From assembly GCF_913778135.1 (NCBI RefSeq), contig NZ_CAJYVU010000142.1:1-33862 (forward strand): a DNA stretch of 33,862 bases. The letters are read 5' to 3'. The position numbers and the translations under genes were made by a program. The notes under the pieces were generated by a model. The model was not told where the DNA came from, made no database searches, and saw nothing but the letters and a program-made list of their open reading frames with translations. Shown here one piece after another: positions 17,368 to 26,713 of the stretch; the stretch's first letter is position 1, and every line of letters begins with the position of its first letter. The DNA is from an uncultured Sphingomonas sp. Its GTDB lineage: Bacteria > Pseudomonadota > Alphaproteobacteria > Sphingomonadales > Sphingomonadaceae.

Positions 17368-18555
17368 TCATCGTGTGTCGCGCTTGATTTTCTTGGCCAG
17401 GCTCCAGCGATGGACCTCGCTCGGTCCGTCGTAGATGCGGAAGGCGCGGATTTCGCGGAACACCTGTTCGACGATGGTGTCGCCGGTCACGCCGGTCCCG
17501 CCCATCACCTGCACGCAGCGATCGGCCACGCGCATTAGCGCTTCCGACACGGCGACCTTGGCGATCGAACTCTGCGCGGTGCCGAGATCGCCGGTATCGA
17601 GGATGCCTGCCGCCCAGTCGGTCATCAGCTCGGCCTGTTTCAGGTCGATGAGATTGTCGGCGAGCATGAAGCCGACACCCTCGTGATCGATCAGCGGCTT
17701 GCCGAAGGCCTGTCGTTTCAGGGCATAGGCGGTCGCAAGCTCGTTCGCGCGCGTCGCCGCGCCCAGCCAGCGCATGCAATGCGACAGCCTCGCGGGGCTG
17801 AGGCGGATCTGGGCGTAGCGCAATCCTTCGTCCGGCGCGCCGAGCACGGCATCGCCGTCAACGTGCAGATCGTTGATCGACAGTACCGAATGACCACCGG
17901 GCATCGAGCTGTCGATGGTGTCGAGCACGCGCTCGATCGTGATCGCCGGGTGGGGCAGGTCGATCAGGAACATCGTCGCGCGCACGGGCTCTCCCTCGGA
18001 CGAGGTTCGCGCCATGACGATGCCGACCTTCGCGCCGGCATAGCCGGTGATGAACGCCTTTCGCCCGTTGATCGTCCAGCCGTTGCCCGCTGGCGTGGCC
18101 GTGGTCTTCATCATCGACGGATCCGAACCCGCGCCGCCGTCGACCGCTGGTTCGGTCATCAGGAAGGCCGAGCGCGCATCGCCGGCGATCAGGGGGACAA
18201 GGAAGCGCGCCTTCTGCGCCTCGGTCGCGACCTTCCCCAACAGGAACATGTTGCCCTCGTCGGGGGCCATGGTGTTGCAGGCGAGGGGGCCGAGCGGAGA
18301 CAGGCCCGACTTGCGCAGCACGTACGCCGTTTCGCGCTGGGTCAGGTGCCCGCCGCCGGGCAGGATGTGCGGCGTCAGCACCCCGGCCTGGCGTGCCAGC
18401 CCGCGCAGCTCGTTGACGAGCGCGTCGGTCGGGCCATGGGCGTCGCGACGCGGATCGCGCTCGAACGGGGCGACGACATCGCGGACGAAGCGTTCGACCC
18501 GGTCGCCGATCTCGGCGGCGCGCGGCGTGACCGCTGGACTTTCATAGGTGGACAT
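17368..18555 (-). CDS. Acyl-CoA dehydrogenase, ACAD10/11-like
   Basis: This 395-residue flavoprotein has the usual acyl-CoA dehydrogenase layout: a helical N-domain, the FAD-binding beta-domain with FLMTEPAVDGGAGSDPSMM and GWTINGRKAFITGY, and a C-terminal helical domain with KRQAFGKPL, QVMGGTGVTGD and IYDGPSEVHRWSLAKKI. The DGP-SEVH ending is typical of the ACAD11 branch, with D where classic enzymes carry the catalytic Glu. The start at 18555 overlaps the stop of the phosphotransferase gene by one base (TGATG); longer upstream frame is not coding-like. In vertebrate ACAD10/11 an APH-type kinase domain and this dehydrogenase domain are fused, which suggests the two bacterial genes work as one unit on 4-hydroxyacyl-CoAs. 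That substrate is inference. Confidence 0.92.
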   Translation of the reverse strand: MSTYESPAVTPRAAEIGDRVERFVRDVVAPFERDPRRDAHGPTDALVNELRGLARQAGVLTPHILPGGGHLTQRETAYVLRKSGLSPLGPLACNTMAPDEGNMFLLGKVATEAQKARFLVPLIAGDARSAFLMTEPAVDGGAGSDPSMMKTTATPAGNGWTINGRKAFITGYAGAKVGIVMARTSSEGEPVRATMFLIDLPHPAITIERVLDTIDSSMPGGHSVLSINDLHVDGDAVLGAPDEGLRYAQIRLSPARLSHCMRWLGAATRANELATAYALKRQAFGKPLIDHEGVGFMLADNLIDLKQAELMTDWAAGILDTGDLGTAQSSIAKVAVSEALMRVADRCVQVMGGTGVTGDTIVEQVFREIRAFRIYDGPSEVHRWSLAKKIKRDTR

Positions 18556-19619
18556 CAGCGGGTTCCCGTCTGTTCCCAGCCGATCCGCGCCAGTTTGGGC
18601 AGCGTGTCGACCAGCGATTGTGCCGTCGCCGAGGCGGCATTGCCGCGGATCAGCCGTCCTTTCACGCCGTGCAGGATCGCGGCGAAGCGGAACATGTTGA
18701 AGGCAAGGTAGAAGTCGAGCGCGTCGATGCCCCCGCGCCCCGTCCGCCGGCAATAAGCGGCGACATAGTCGGCTTCCTCCGGGATGCCCAGAGTGGCGAG
18801 GTCGGCCCCTGCAAAACCGCCGAGCACGTCGGGCGGAAGGCGGTACATCATCAGGTGATAGGTGAAGTCGCCGAGCGGATGGCCCAGCGTCGACAACTCC
18901 CAGTCGAGCACCGCGAGGACGCGCGGCCCGGCATCGTCGAACATGAAGTTGTCGCCGCGCAAGTCGCCATGGACCAGCGTCGTCTCGTCACCCGGCGGTA
19001 TATTCGCGCCCAGCCAGTCGATGAGCCTGTCAAGATGCTCGTTGCGCCCGGCATCGACGTCCTCGCGATACTGGCGCGACCAGCGAGCCAGCTGCCGCTC
19101 GAAGTAATTGCCGGGCTTGCCATAGCTCGACAGGCCGAGCGCATCGACATCCAGCGTGTGGAGCCTGGCGATCGTCGCGTTCATCGCGTCGAAATGCGCG
19201 GCGCGGTCGGCCGGATCGAGGCCCGGCATCGTCGAGTTCCAGAAGATGCGGCCCGGCACGAACGCCATGACGTAGAAGGGCGTGCCGATCACGCCCGCAT
19301 CCTCGCAGAGCGCGAGCGGTCGGGCGACGGGAAAGTCCGCATCGGAAAGCGCCGCGATCACCCGGTACTCTCGCTCGACGGCGTGCGCACCCGGCAGGAT
19401 CGGCCCAGGCGGCTTTCGGCGCAGGACATAGCGGCGCCCAGGCGTGTCGAGGCGATAGGTCGGGTTCGACTGGCCGCCGTTGAACTGGGTCACCGTCGGC
19501 GGGCCGGCATAGCCGGGCAGGTTGGCGGTCAGCCACGCATCGAGCGCCTCGACGTCGAAGCCGTGACCCGCGCGGATCGCACCGGTGCCGCCGAACGCCT
19601 GTTGGTGGTCGATGCTCAT
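18555..19619 (-). CDS. APH-family phosphotransferase (ACAD10/11 kinase domain-like)
   Basis: This 354-residue protein has the aminoglycoside phosphotransferase/choline kinase fold. [10 protein letters not shown] (H217, catalytic D219, N224) and VLDWE (D239, metal-binding) are intact, with an ATP-binding N-lobe including [13 protein letters not shown] and YVLRRKPPG. The pattern is that of the ACAD10/11 kinase domain and of LvaA from levulinate degradation, which phosphorylate the 4-hydroxyl of 4-hydroxyacyl-CoA. It overlaps the thiolase gene by four bases (ATGA) and the acyl-CoA dehydrogenase by one. Antibiotic resistance is unlikely given this setting. The substrate here is inferred only from the neighbour and the family. 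Confidence 0.88.
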   Translation of the reverse strand: MSIDHQQAFGGTGAIRAGHGFDVEALDAWLTANLPGYAGPPTVTQFNGGQSNPTYRLDTPGRRYVLRRKPPGPILPGAHAVEREYRVIAALSDADFPVARPLALCEDAGVIGTPFYVMAFVPGRIFWNSTMPGLDPADRAAHFDAMNATIARLHTLDVDALGLSSYGKPGNYFERQLARWSRQYREDVDAGRNEHLDRLIDWLGANIPPGDETTLVHGDLRGDNFMFDDAGPRVLAVLDWELSTLGHPLGDFTYHLMMYRLPPDVLGGFAGADLATLGIPEEADYVAAYCRRTGRGGIDALDFYLAFNMFRFAAILHGVKGRLIRGNAASATAQSLVDTLPKLARIGWEQTGTR

Positions 19620-20794
19620 ACGATCTCAAACAGGCCGGCCGCGCCGATGCCGCCCGCCGCGCACATGGTGACGACGGCGTATTTCTCGCCGCGCCGCTTC
19701 GCCTCGATCAGGGCATGGCCGGTCATCCGCGATCCCGACATGCCGAACGGATGGCCGATCGCGATCGCGCCGCCGTCGACGTTCAGGCGCGCCGGGTCGA
19801 TGCCGAGCGTGTCGCGGCAGTATAGGACCTGTACAGCGAACGCCTCGTTCAGCTCCCACAGGCCGATGTCTTCGATTCGGAGCCCGGCGCGTTCGAGCAG
19901 GCGCGGCACCGCGAAGACGGGACCGATCCCCATCTCGTCGGGCTCGCAGCCGGCGACCGCGAAGCCGCGGAAGATTCCGAGCGGGGCGAGCGACCGACGC
20001 TTCGCCTCATCCGCGCTCATGACCACGCAGACGCTGGCGCCGTCCGACAATTGGCTAGCATTGCCCGCGGTGATGCAGCCGCCCTCGACCACGGGCTTCA
20101 GCGCGGCGAGACCTTCGTAGGTCGTATCCGACCGGTTGCCCTCATCCCGGTCGAGCGTCACGGTTTCCTCGCCCGTTACCTCGCCCGCCTTGTCCTTCAA
20201 AAGCTTAACGGCCGTCACGGGCACGATCTCGGCATCGAAGCGGCCGGTTGCTTGTCCCGCCGCGGTGCGCTGCTGACTTTCGAGCGAATAGCGGTCCTGC
20301 GCGTCGCGATCGATGCCGTAGCGGCGGGCGACAGTTTCGGCGGTCTGGATCATCGAATCATAGGCGCCTGCGACGTTCGTCTTGAGCCATGGGTTGATCG
20401 CCCGGTCGCTGCGCGTGTTCGGCAAGGCCAGCGAGCAACTGTCGAGACCGCCGGCGATATAGATGTCGCCCAGGCCCGCCATCACGCTCTGTGCGGCGAT
20501 CGCGATCGTGTTGAGGCCCGAGGCGCATTTCCGATCCAGCGACACACCGGGCACGGACACTGGCAGCCCCGCGCGCAATGCGCTGGTGCGGCCGATATTG
20601 CCGCTCTGCGGCCCCTCCAGGCGCGCTGCGCCCAGGAGTACGTCGTCGATCTCCTCACCCGACAGGCCGGCGCGGCGCGCCGCCTCGGCGACGACGATAC
20701 CGCCAAGCTCGGCCCCGTCGAGATTGTTGAGCGCCCCGCGCCCGGCACGACCGATCGGCGTGCGGGCGGTGGCGACGATGACGGCATCGCGCAT
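19616..20794 (-). CDS. Thiolase (acetyl-CoA C-acyltransferase)
   Basis: This 392-residue protein cleaves 3-ketoacyl-CoA with CoA. The nucleophile is C90 in [13 protein letters not shown], the histidine H348 in [13 protein letters not shown], and the second cysteine C378 in [12 protein letters not shown], so all catalytic residues are present. AITVIV-type N-terminus reads [17 protein letters not shown], and [14 protein letters not shown] is typical of degradative thiolases. GAGGAAG lies before the ATG, and the short acyl-CoA dehydrogenase gene ends 14 bases upstream. Its position in the operon points to beta-oxidation of the acyl chain handled by the neighbouring dehydrogenases. A dead thiolase gene of different sequence lies about 2.3 kb away at 23067-23992. 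Confidence 0.95.
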   Translation of the reverse strand: MRDAVIVATARTPIGRAGRGALNNLDGAELGGIVVAEAARRAGLSGEEIDDVLLGAARLEGPQSGNIGRTSALRAGLPVSVPGVSLDRKCASGLNTIAIAAQSVMAGLGDIYIAGGLDSCSLALPNTRSDRAINPWLKTNVAGAYDSMIQTAETVARRYGIDRDAQDRYSLESQQRTAAGQATGRFDAEIVPVTAVKLLKDKAGEVTGEETVTLDRDEGNRSDTTYEGLAALKPVVEGGCITAGNASQLSDGASVCVVMSADEAKRRSLAPLGIFRGFAVAGCEPDEMGIGPVFAVPRLLERAGLRIEDIGLWELNEAFAVQVLYCRDTLGIDPARLNVDGGAIAIGHPFGMSGSRMTGHALIEAKRRGEKYAVVTMCAAGGIGAAGLFEIV

Positions 20795-20808
20795 CGGTAT
20801 CTTCCTCG

Positions 20809-21780
20809 TCAGTCGGTAACGGCGGTCAGGTCCGCCCAGAATCGGTCGGCACCGCGCGCGCAGATCCGATCGCCCAGTACGCCCGACCAGTGGCTGTCAC
20901 CGCCGAATTCGGATCGCCAGGCCCAGAGCCGACGGGTCAGCGGATGCAGCGAGTATTCGTGCGTGAAACCGATCGCGCCGTGAACCTGATGGGCAAGCGC
21001 GGTGCCCACGCCGACCGCCCGGTTGGCGCGCAGCTTGGCCGCGGCGATCGCATAGTCGCCGTCGCCGCGCCCTTGCGCCTGCGCGGCACCAAGTGCGGCA
21101 CAATTCGCGGCCGCGGCCTCGCACGCAAAGGTCGCGAGGCTTTGCTGGACCGCCTGGAACTTGGCGAGGGGGCGCCCGAACTGCTTGCGCTCGTTCACAT
21201 AAGCGACCGACATCGCAAGGCTGGCATCGAGCGCACCGGCGATCTGCGCCGCGCGGGCAAGCGCGCCGAGCGCGAATATGTCGGCGGGAAGGCGCTTGGC
21301 CGTTGCACCCTCGAAAGCCAAGTTCGCGCGCGGTTCGCCCGCGATGTTGGCGGCCGACCCGATTGAGGCCTGCGCCATGTCGAGGATCATCGATCCGCCC
21401 CCCGGTGCCGGGGCGACGACATAAGCTGCGCCCTCCGCCCAGGCCACGCCGGTAATTGAGCCGTCGAAGCGATCTCCCGCCAGCGTCCCTTCGACCGCGG
21501 GCGCGATCGTGCCGCGTCCGTCGAATGCCCCATCCGCCAACGCTGCCGCGATCGTTGCCTCGACAACCGGCAGGGCGAGGGCGCGGTAGCCCGCCAGGCG
21601 AAAGACGATTACCGCGTCAGACCAGCTACCGCCAAATCCCCCCCGGCCGGCGTCGACCATCAGCGATGGCAGTCCCACCGCTTCGACCGCGTCCCACGAC
21701 GCCCCGGACATCTCTCGCGCGCTCAGATCGGCGAACAGGTTATCCGCCATCTCGGCAATCATCTGCTGCTGTTCGTTCAT
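20809..21780 (-). CDS. Short acyl-CoA dehydrogenase family protein, likely partner subunit
   Basis: This 323-residue protein is shorter than the usual 380. It keeps a C-terminal helical domain ([21 protein letters not shown], then [20 protein letters not shown]), but its beta-domain is reduced and lacks the usual FAD-domain motif. In steroid-degrading actinobacteria, pairs of full-length and reduced dehydrogenases form alpha2-beta2 tetramers with only half the usual FAD sites; the neighbouring 379-residue dehydrogenase, overlapping by four bases (ATGA), is the natural partner. The start at 21780 is set by that overlap and by the [17 protein letters not shown]-terminus; the longer frame is not coding-like. 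That the two proteins combine is inference. Confidence 0.88.
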   Translation of the reverse strand: MNEQQQMIAEMADNLFADLSAREMSGASWDAVEAVGLPSLMVDAGRGGFGGSWSDAVIVFRLAGYRALALPVVEATIAAALADGAFDGRGTIAPAVEGTLAGDRFDGSITGVAWAEGAAYVVAPAPGGGSMILDMAQASIGSAANIAGEPRANLAFEGATAKRLPADIFALGALARAAQIAGALDASLAMSVAYVNERKQFGRPLAKFQAVQQSLATFACEAAAANCAALGAAQAQGRGDGDYAIAAAKLRANRAVGVGTALAHQVHGAIGFTHEYSLHPLTRRLWAWRSEFGGDSHWSGVLGDRICARGADRFWADLTAVTD

Positions 21781-22916
21781 CGAAGTCCCAGTCCGCGCGC
21801 TATGATACCCTTCAGGATTTCTCTCGTCCCGCCACGCAACGAGAAGGAGGGCGACAGCTGAAGCAGATGCCCCAGCATCAGACCGAGCGGATCGGGGCCG
21901 GCGGGATCGACCTCGATCGCGGCCTGGATCAGTTCGGGAACGGCCTGTTCGAAGCTGTTGCCAAGGTCCTTGACCATCGTCGCCTCGAGCGCCGGATCCT
22001 CGCCGCGGGCGATCTTGACCGCGATGGACGCCGACATCAGGCGAAGCGTCCATGTCTCAGCCGCGAGCCGCCCGATGAGTGCGCGGACCGCCGCATCTGG
22101 ATGCGCGCCGGCACGGCGGATCAGCGCGGTCAGCAGCGTAGTCGAGGACAGATAACGCTCCGGCCCCGAGCGCTCGAGCGACAGTTCGGCCGTCACCTGC
22201 CGCCAGCCGTCACCCTCGACCCCGACCAGCGCGCTGGCGGGAAGGCGGACGCCGTCGAAGAATACCTCGTTGAAGTCGTGCCCGCCGGTTAGGTCGATGA
22301 TCGGCCGGATCGAGACGCCTGGCGCGTCCATCGGCACGAGGAATTGACTGAGGCCGGCGTTGCGTTCCGATCCCTCCTCGGTCCGCATCAAGGCGATCAT
22401 GACATGCGCGTGGTGAGCGTTGGTGGTCCACACCTTCTGCCCGTCGAGGATCCAGTCGTCGCCGTCGCGCCGTGCGGTCGCACGGACCGAGGCGAGATCG
22501 GATCCCGCGTTGGGCTCCGACAGGCCGATACAGGCGTATATTTCGCCGCGGGACATGCCGGGTACCCAGCGCTCCCGCGCTTCTTCGGTGCCATAGCGGA
22601 TGAGCAGTGCGCCGGTCTGACGATCGGCGATCCAATGCGCTCCGACCGGCGCGCCGGCCGCCAGCAACTCTTCCAGCACGACATAACGTTCGATTGAAGA
22701 GCGTTCGTGCCCGCCATAAGCTCGCGGCCAGGTCATGCCGATCAGTCCGGCGGCGCCTAGCGTGCGACTGAATTCAGGATCGGGCACCGCCCAGCTGTTG
22801 GCAAGGCGACGCGGATCGCTGCCATCGACATGTGCCGCCACCAGAGCACGGACCTCGGCACGGAGCGCTGCTGCACTTTCGGGCCATTCGATCGATTCGG
22901 GAACGAAAGTCTGCAA
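21777..22916 (-). CDS. Acyl-CoA dehydrogenase, full-length subunit
   Basis: This 379-residue acyl-CoA dehydrogenase has FAD/substrate segments IGLSEPNAGSDLASVRATA and WILDGQKVWTTNAHHA, then SLRGGTREILKGIIARGLGL at the C-terminus. The place of the C-terminal catalytic Glu seen in MCAD is taken by Gly, so the base is probably an upstream Glu such as that in AELSLERSG, as in several FadE enzymes. No ATG fits; a TTG at 22916 with AGGGGAG five bases upstream is the likely start. It is the first gene of a five-gene minus-strand operon, and its end overlaps the short dehydrogenase gene by four bases. Substrate is unknown; ETF from the left edge of the window is a plausible acceptor. Confidence 0.9.
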   Translation of the reverse strand: MQTFVPESIEWPESAAALRAEVRALVAAHVDGSDPRRLANSWAVPDPEFSRTLGAAGLIGMTWPRAYGGHERSSIERYVVLEELLAAGAPVGAHWIADRQTGALLIRYGTEEARERWVPGMSRGEIYACIGLSEPNAGSDLASVRATARRDGDDWILDGQKVWTTNAHHAHVMIALMRTEEGSERNAGLSQFLVPMDAPGVSIRPIIDLTGGHDFNEVFFDGVRLPASALVGVEGDGWRQVTAELSLERSGPERYLSSTTLLTALIRRAGAHPDAAVRALIGRLAAETWTLRLMSASIAVKIARGEDPALEATMVKDLGNSFEQAVPELIQAAIEVDPAGPDPLGLMLGHLLQLSPSFSLRGGTREILKGIIARGLGLR

Positions 22917-23066
22917 AGCGACTCCCCTGAAGAGACGACGGGGCCTTGCGGCACTATTGCACCGCAACCAACAGGACCGGATCGATCATCACGGACACGA
23001 TAACAGCGTGCGCTGACGTGCCGACATCGCGTTCGTGACGGCTGCGATGCTTGTTTGCTGCCGCGC

Positions 23067-23992
23067 CGCAGTATCCTGATACTATCCAGCGTACCAACCG
23101 AGATTGCAGTGTTCGGCGGTGTATCGAAGGTCGTGCAGATCGCAGAACTTGGCGCGCTGGTGTTTTGCAAGGAGCGGCCCGCGCCGGCGTCCCCCCGGCG
23201 CATGCCGAGCCGGTGATGCTCCCTTACCCTCGCCGACGCCTATGTGTCCTGCGTTGAAACGGGGGAGTGCAAGTTGTGCTGCTGCGCTGACCGTCAATCG
23301 GCTGGGCGGGGCGGAGAGCGTGAGACGCGCGCCGCACTTTGTCACGATAATGCGCTTCGGCCAGCGCCTGCGTGACGCGGTCATGCTGGACGCATTGACG
23401 CAGACGCTGAGCGATCCCGTATAAATCTACCACACGTGCATCGCCGCTGATAATGTCGCGCGGGCCGAAGATAGCGACCGCGTAAGCCACGATACTCACA
23501 TCAAGGAAACGGCGGCATTGAAGCCGGCCCTTGCGCTGGGCGGCACGGTTATGGCCGGGATCCATAACGGCGCGGCAGCGCTGGTTTTCGCCTCTCCCGC
23601 CAGCACCGCACCTACGGGCAAGCGGCCGACCACGTGGATGGTAAGATGGGATCTCGCCGCGGTAGAGCCGTCGTTGAAGGGCTTGGCCCAGTCGAAGCGG
23701 TGGCGATGGGGCTCGCTCGCGCGGGCTTTGCTTTGGGCAGATCGAGATGTCGAACCGAACGAGGCCTTCACGGCACAGCGCTTGTGCCGTCGCTGATCGT
23801 CTGAGGTTCGATCGGGCACGTACGAAGGTCAACGGGTCGGCGATCTCGCTAGGTCAGTCGATCGGTGCGCCCCAGCAACAAACCTAATGAAGTGGCTTTA
23901 CGAACTATGGCGCAGCGGCGGCCGCTGCTGCTGCCCTGCTTTGATAAGCATCGGCGGCGGGCCTCGCCATGGTTGTGGAAGTGCCGTCCTGA
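23067..23992 (+). pseudogene. Decayed thiolase (acetyl-CoA acyltransferase) gene
   Basis: The gap between the acyl-CoA dehydrogenase operon and cysQ is a complete but broken thiolase. In order on the plus strand: ILSSVPTEIAVFGG and AELGALVF (from 23079); ARAGVPPAHAEPVML in another frame; TVNRL joined directly to GGAESVRRAPHF (from 23281), deleting the nucleophile-cysteine block; DALTQTLSDPV-stop; IAADNVAR, LKPALALGGTVMAG and NGAAALVFAS; GLGPVEAVAMGLARAG (shifted, about 23679-23730); NEAFTAQ at 23758-23778; KVNGSAISLGQSIGA (about 23825), where the active-site GHP is GQS; and GLAMVVEVPS ending at 23992. All three frames are used and at least five stops interrupt them. It is unlike the intact thiolase of the operon in detail, so it is not a recent duplicate. 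Confidence 0.8.
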
Positions 23993-24035
23993 TCGGTGCA
24001 CGATCGGCGGGTGCGATGCGCGTCCGCCGATCGTG

Positions 24036-24797
24036 TCAGTTTGCGGCCTCAGACGTTTTCTGAGTCTCCCGTAGTGTCGCAAGAACCTGTCCGGCTAGCG
24101 CCTTGGGGCAGATGAGCAGGTCGGGCAGGTACACGTCTTCGCGATTGTAGCGCAGCGGCGTGCCGTCGATCCGCGAGCAATGGAGGCCGTGGGCAAGGGC
24201 GACGGCGACGGGTGCCATCGAGTCCCATTCATACTGGCCGCCGGTGTGGAGGTAGATGTCGGCCTCGCCGCGAACCACCGCCATCGCCTTTGCCCCCGCC
24301 GAGCCCATCGGAATGAGTTCGGCGCCCAGACGCTCGGCGACGGCGATGGCCTCAGGAGCGGGGCGGGTGCGGCTGACGACCATGCGCAGGGGATCGGCTG
24401 GCGGTTGTAGCGGCTCGGCCCGGTCAGAGCGAAGGACCACGCCCGCATCGGGCAGCGCCACTGCGCCGACCACCGGCTCGCCGTCGATGGCAAGGCCGAC
24501 ATGCACTGCCCAGTCGGCACGCGCCTCGCCATATTCGCGGGTGCCGTCGACGGGATCGATGATCCAGACGCGCGATCTGGTCAGACGCGTGCCGTCACAC
24601 TTCGCTTCTTCGGACAGAAGGCCGTCGTCAGGACGCGCCTCGCGCAACGCGTGGACGAGGAAGGCATTGGCGGTCTGGTCTCCCGCCTTGCCAAGCGCCT
24701 TGGGCGAGAAAATCCCGCTCGCCCGCACGTCGCGCAGGATGCGCCCGGCGGTCTCGGCCAGATGCGCCGCAAGGTCGGCGTCGTTCATCGCGCTCAT
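24036..24797 (-). CDS. cysQ: 3'(2'),5'-bisphosphate nucleotidase CysQ
   Basis: This 253-residue inositol-monophosphatase-fold enzyme hydrolyses PAP (3'-phosphoadenosine 5'-phosphate) to AMP, removing the product of PAPS-dependent reactions. The metal-binding set is visible: D40, LSEE at 62-64, [13 protein letters not shown] with D81 and D84, and QYEWDSMAP late in the protein. The length fits. Its start overlaps the cysNC stop by four bases (ATGA), so it is the last gene of a cysD-cysNC-cysQ operon. The close association with PAPS synthesis is functionally sensible, since PAP inhibits sulfotransferases and PAPS reductase. Confidence 0.93.
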   Translation of the reverse strand: MSAMNDADLAAHLAETAGRILRDVRASGIFSPKALGKAGDQTANAFLVHALREARPDDGLLSEEAKCDGTRLTRSRVWIIDPVDGTREYGEARADWAVHVGLAIDGEPVVGAVALPDAGVVLRSDRAEPLQPPADPLRMVVSRTRPAPEAIAVAERLGAELIPMGSAGAKAMAVVRGEADIYLHTGGQYEWDSMAPVAVALAHGLHCSRIDGTPLRYNREDVYLPDLLICPKALAGQVLATLRETQKTSEAAN

Positions 24798-26713
24798 GGG
24801 ATCAGCCTCGCGACGATCGCGTCGGCGGCCTCCTCGGCGGTCATGCCGGTCGTGTCGATGCGGATCTCCGGATCGTCGGGGGCCTCATAGGGGCTGTCGA
24901 TGCCGGTGAAGTTGGCGAGCTGGCCCGCGCGCGCCTTGGCATAAAGGCCTTTCACGTCGCGCGCCTCCGCCTCGGCCAGCGGCGTGTCGATATGCACCTC
25001 GATGAACTCGCCGGGCGCCATCATCCGGCGCACCATCTCGCGCTCGGCGCGGAAGGGCGAGATGAAGGCGGTGATGACGATCAGGCCGGCATCGGTCATC
25101 AGCTTGGCTACTTCGCCCACCCGGCGGATATTCTCCACCCGGTCGGCATCAGTGAAACCCAGGTCCTTGTTGAGGCCATGGCGGACATTGTCGCCGTCGA
25201 GCAGGAAAGTGTGCCGGTTCATCCGCGCCAGCTTCTTCTCGACGAGATTGGCGATCGTCGACTTGCCCGCGCCCGACAGCCCGGTGAACCAGAGGACCGC
25301 GGCCTTCTGGTTCTTGAGCGCGGCGTGATGCTCGCGGTCGAGGTCGACGGGCTGCCAGTGGACGTTCTGCGACCGGCGCAGGCTGAAGTGCAGCATTCCC
25401 GCCGCGACCGTCGCGTTGGTCAGCTTGTCGATCAGCACGAACCCGCCGAGCGTGCGGTTGTCGCCGTAAGCCTCGAACACGATTGGCTTGTCGGTCGAAA
25501 GATTGGCGACGCCGATCGAGTTCAAGTCGAACGTCTTGGCCGCCAGCTTCTCCATCGTGTTGACGGCGATCTGGTATTTAGGCGCCTGTACTGTCGCACT
25601 CACGGTTTGCGTCGCAAGCTTCAGCCAGTAGCTGCGGCCCGGCAGCATCGCCTCGTCCGCCATCCAGACGAAGGTCGCCTCAAACTGGTCGGCGGCCTGC
25701 GGGGGCGCGTCGGCGGCTGCGATCACATCGCCGCGCGAGCAGTCGATCTCGTCGGTGAGCGTCAGCGTCACTGACTGGCCCGCGACCGCCACATCGATGT
25801 CACCGCCGAAGCTGACGATGCGCTGGACGCTGCTCGTCTTTCCCGAGGGCAGCACGCGGATTTTGTCGCCGGGGCGCACCTCGCCGCCGGCGATCAGCCC
25901 GGCGAACCCGCGAAAGTCGAGGTCAGGGCGATTGACCCACTGAACGGGCAGGCGGAACGGCCTTGCGCGATCGCGCTCGGCATCGATCTCGACGCTTTCC
26001 AGATGCTCGACCAGCGACGGCCCCTCGTACCAGGGCGTGTTGGGGGAGGGGGCGGTGATGTTGTCGCCCCTGAAGCCAGAAATCGGCATCGGCGTGAAAT
26101 CGGTGATGCCGATACTTTCGGCGAACGCGCGATAATCCGCGACGATGTCATCAAACTTCTGCCGGTCGTAGCCGACGAGATCCATCTTGTTTACCGCCAG
26201 CACGAGGTGGCGGATACCGACCAGGTGCGCGAGATAGCTGTGCCGCCGCGTTTGCGTCAGCACGCCCTTGCGAGCGTCGATCAGGATGACGGCTAGGTCG
26301 GCGGTCGACGCGCCGGTCACCATGTTGCGGGTGTATTGTTCGTGCCCAGGCGTATCGGCGACGATGAATTTGCGCTTCTCCGTTGCGAAGAAACGGTAGG
26401 CGACGTCGATCGTGATACCCTGCTCGCGCTCGGCGGCGAGGCCGTCGACCAGCAGCGCGAAATCGATCTCCTGCCCTTGCGTACCCACCCGCTTCGAATC
26501 GCTCTCCAGCGCGGCGAGCTGATCCTCGAAGATCATCTTGGAATCATAGAGCAGGCGCCCGATCAGCGTCGATTTGCCGTCGTCGACCGAGCCGCAGGTG
26601 ATGAAGCGCAGCAGGCTCTTGTTGCGATGAAGCTCGAGATAGGCATCGATGTCTTCGGCGATCAGGCGATCGACCTGATAGGCACCGGCATCGGCAGCGT
26701 GAACCGTGGCCAT
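24794..26713 (-). CDS. cysNC: Bifunctional sulfate adenylyltransferase subunit 1 / adenylylsulfate kinase CysNC
   Basis: This 639-residue fusion has two parts. Residues 1 to about 440 are CysN, a GTPase of the EF-Tu type with GSVDDGKST (41-49), DTPGH (120-124) and NKMD (175-178), driving ATP sulfurylase. Residues from about 450 to the end are APS kinase, with P-loop GLSGAGKST (478-486), [16 protein letters not shown] and [13 protein letters not shown]. With CysD it converts sulfate to APS and then PAPS. The start overlaps the cysD stop by one base (TGATG). The kinase half makes PAPS rather than leaving APS, as needed by sulfotransferases. The fusion is common in proteobacteria and is intact here. 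Confidence 0.97.
   Translation of the reverse strand: MATVHAADAGAYQVDRLIAEDIDAYLELHRNKSLLRFITCGSVDDGKSTLIGRLLYDSKMIFEDQLAALESDSKRVGTQGQEIDFALLVDGLAAEREQGITIDVAYRFFATEKRKFIVADTPGHEQYTRNMVTGASTADLAVILIDARKGVLTQTRRHSYLAHLVGIRHLVLAVNKMDLVGYDRQKFDDIVADYRAFAESIGITDFTPMPISGFRGDNITAPSPNTPWYEGPSLVEHLESVEIDAERDRARPFRLPVQWVNRPDLDFRGFAGLIAGGEVRPGDKIRVLPSGKTSSVQRIVSFGGDIDVAVAGQSVTLTLTDEIDCSRGDVIAAADAPPQAADQFEATFVWMADEAMLPGRSYWLKLATQTVSATVQAPKYQIAVNTMEKLAAKTFDLNSIGVANLSTDKPIVFEAYGDNRTLGGFVLIDKLTNATVAAGMLHFSLRRSQNVHWQPVDLDREHHAALKNQKAAVLWFTGLSGAGKSTIANLVEKKLARMNRHTFLLDGDNVRHGLNKDLGFTDADRVENIRRVGEVAKLMTDAGLIVITAFISPFRAEREMVRRMMAPGEFIEVHIDTPLAEAEARDVKGLYAKARAGQLANFTGIDSPYEAPDDPEIRIDTTGMTAEEAADAIVARLIP

Noticed and set aside
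18555-19619. Aminoglycoside resistance gene
   Set aside because: The APH fold is shared, but the gene overlaps beta-oxidation genes on both sides and fits the ACAD10/11-associated branch.
18618-20120. 500-residue plus-strand open frame
   Set aside because: It runs antisense through the phosphotransferase and thiolase genes, both of which have intact catalytic motifs; composition is that of a shadow frame.
23770-23790. ACGGCACA-GCGCT-TGTGCCGT hairpin
   Set aside because: It lies inside the decayed thiolase gene with no T-run and no intact gene ending nearby, so a terminator role has no support.
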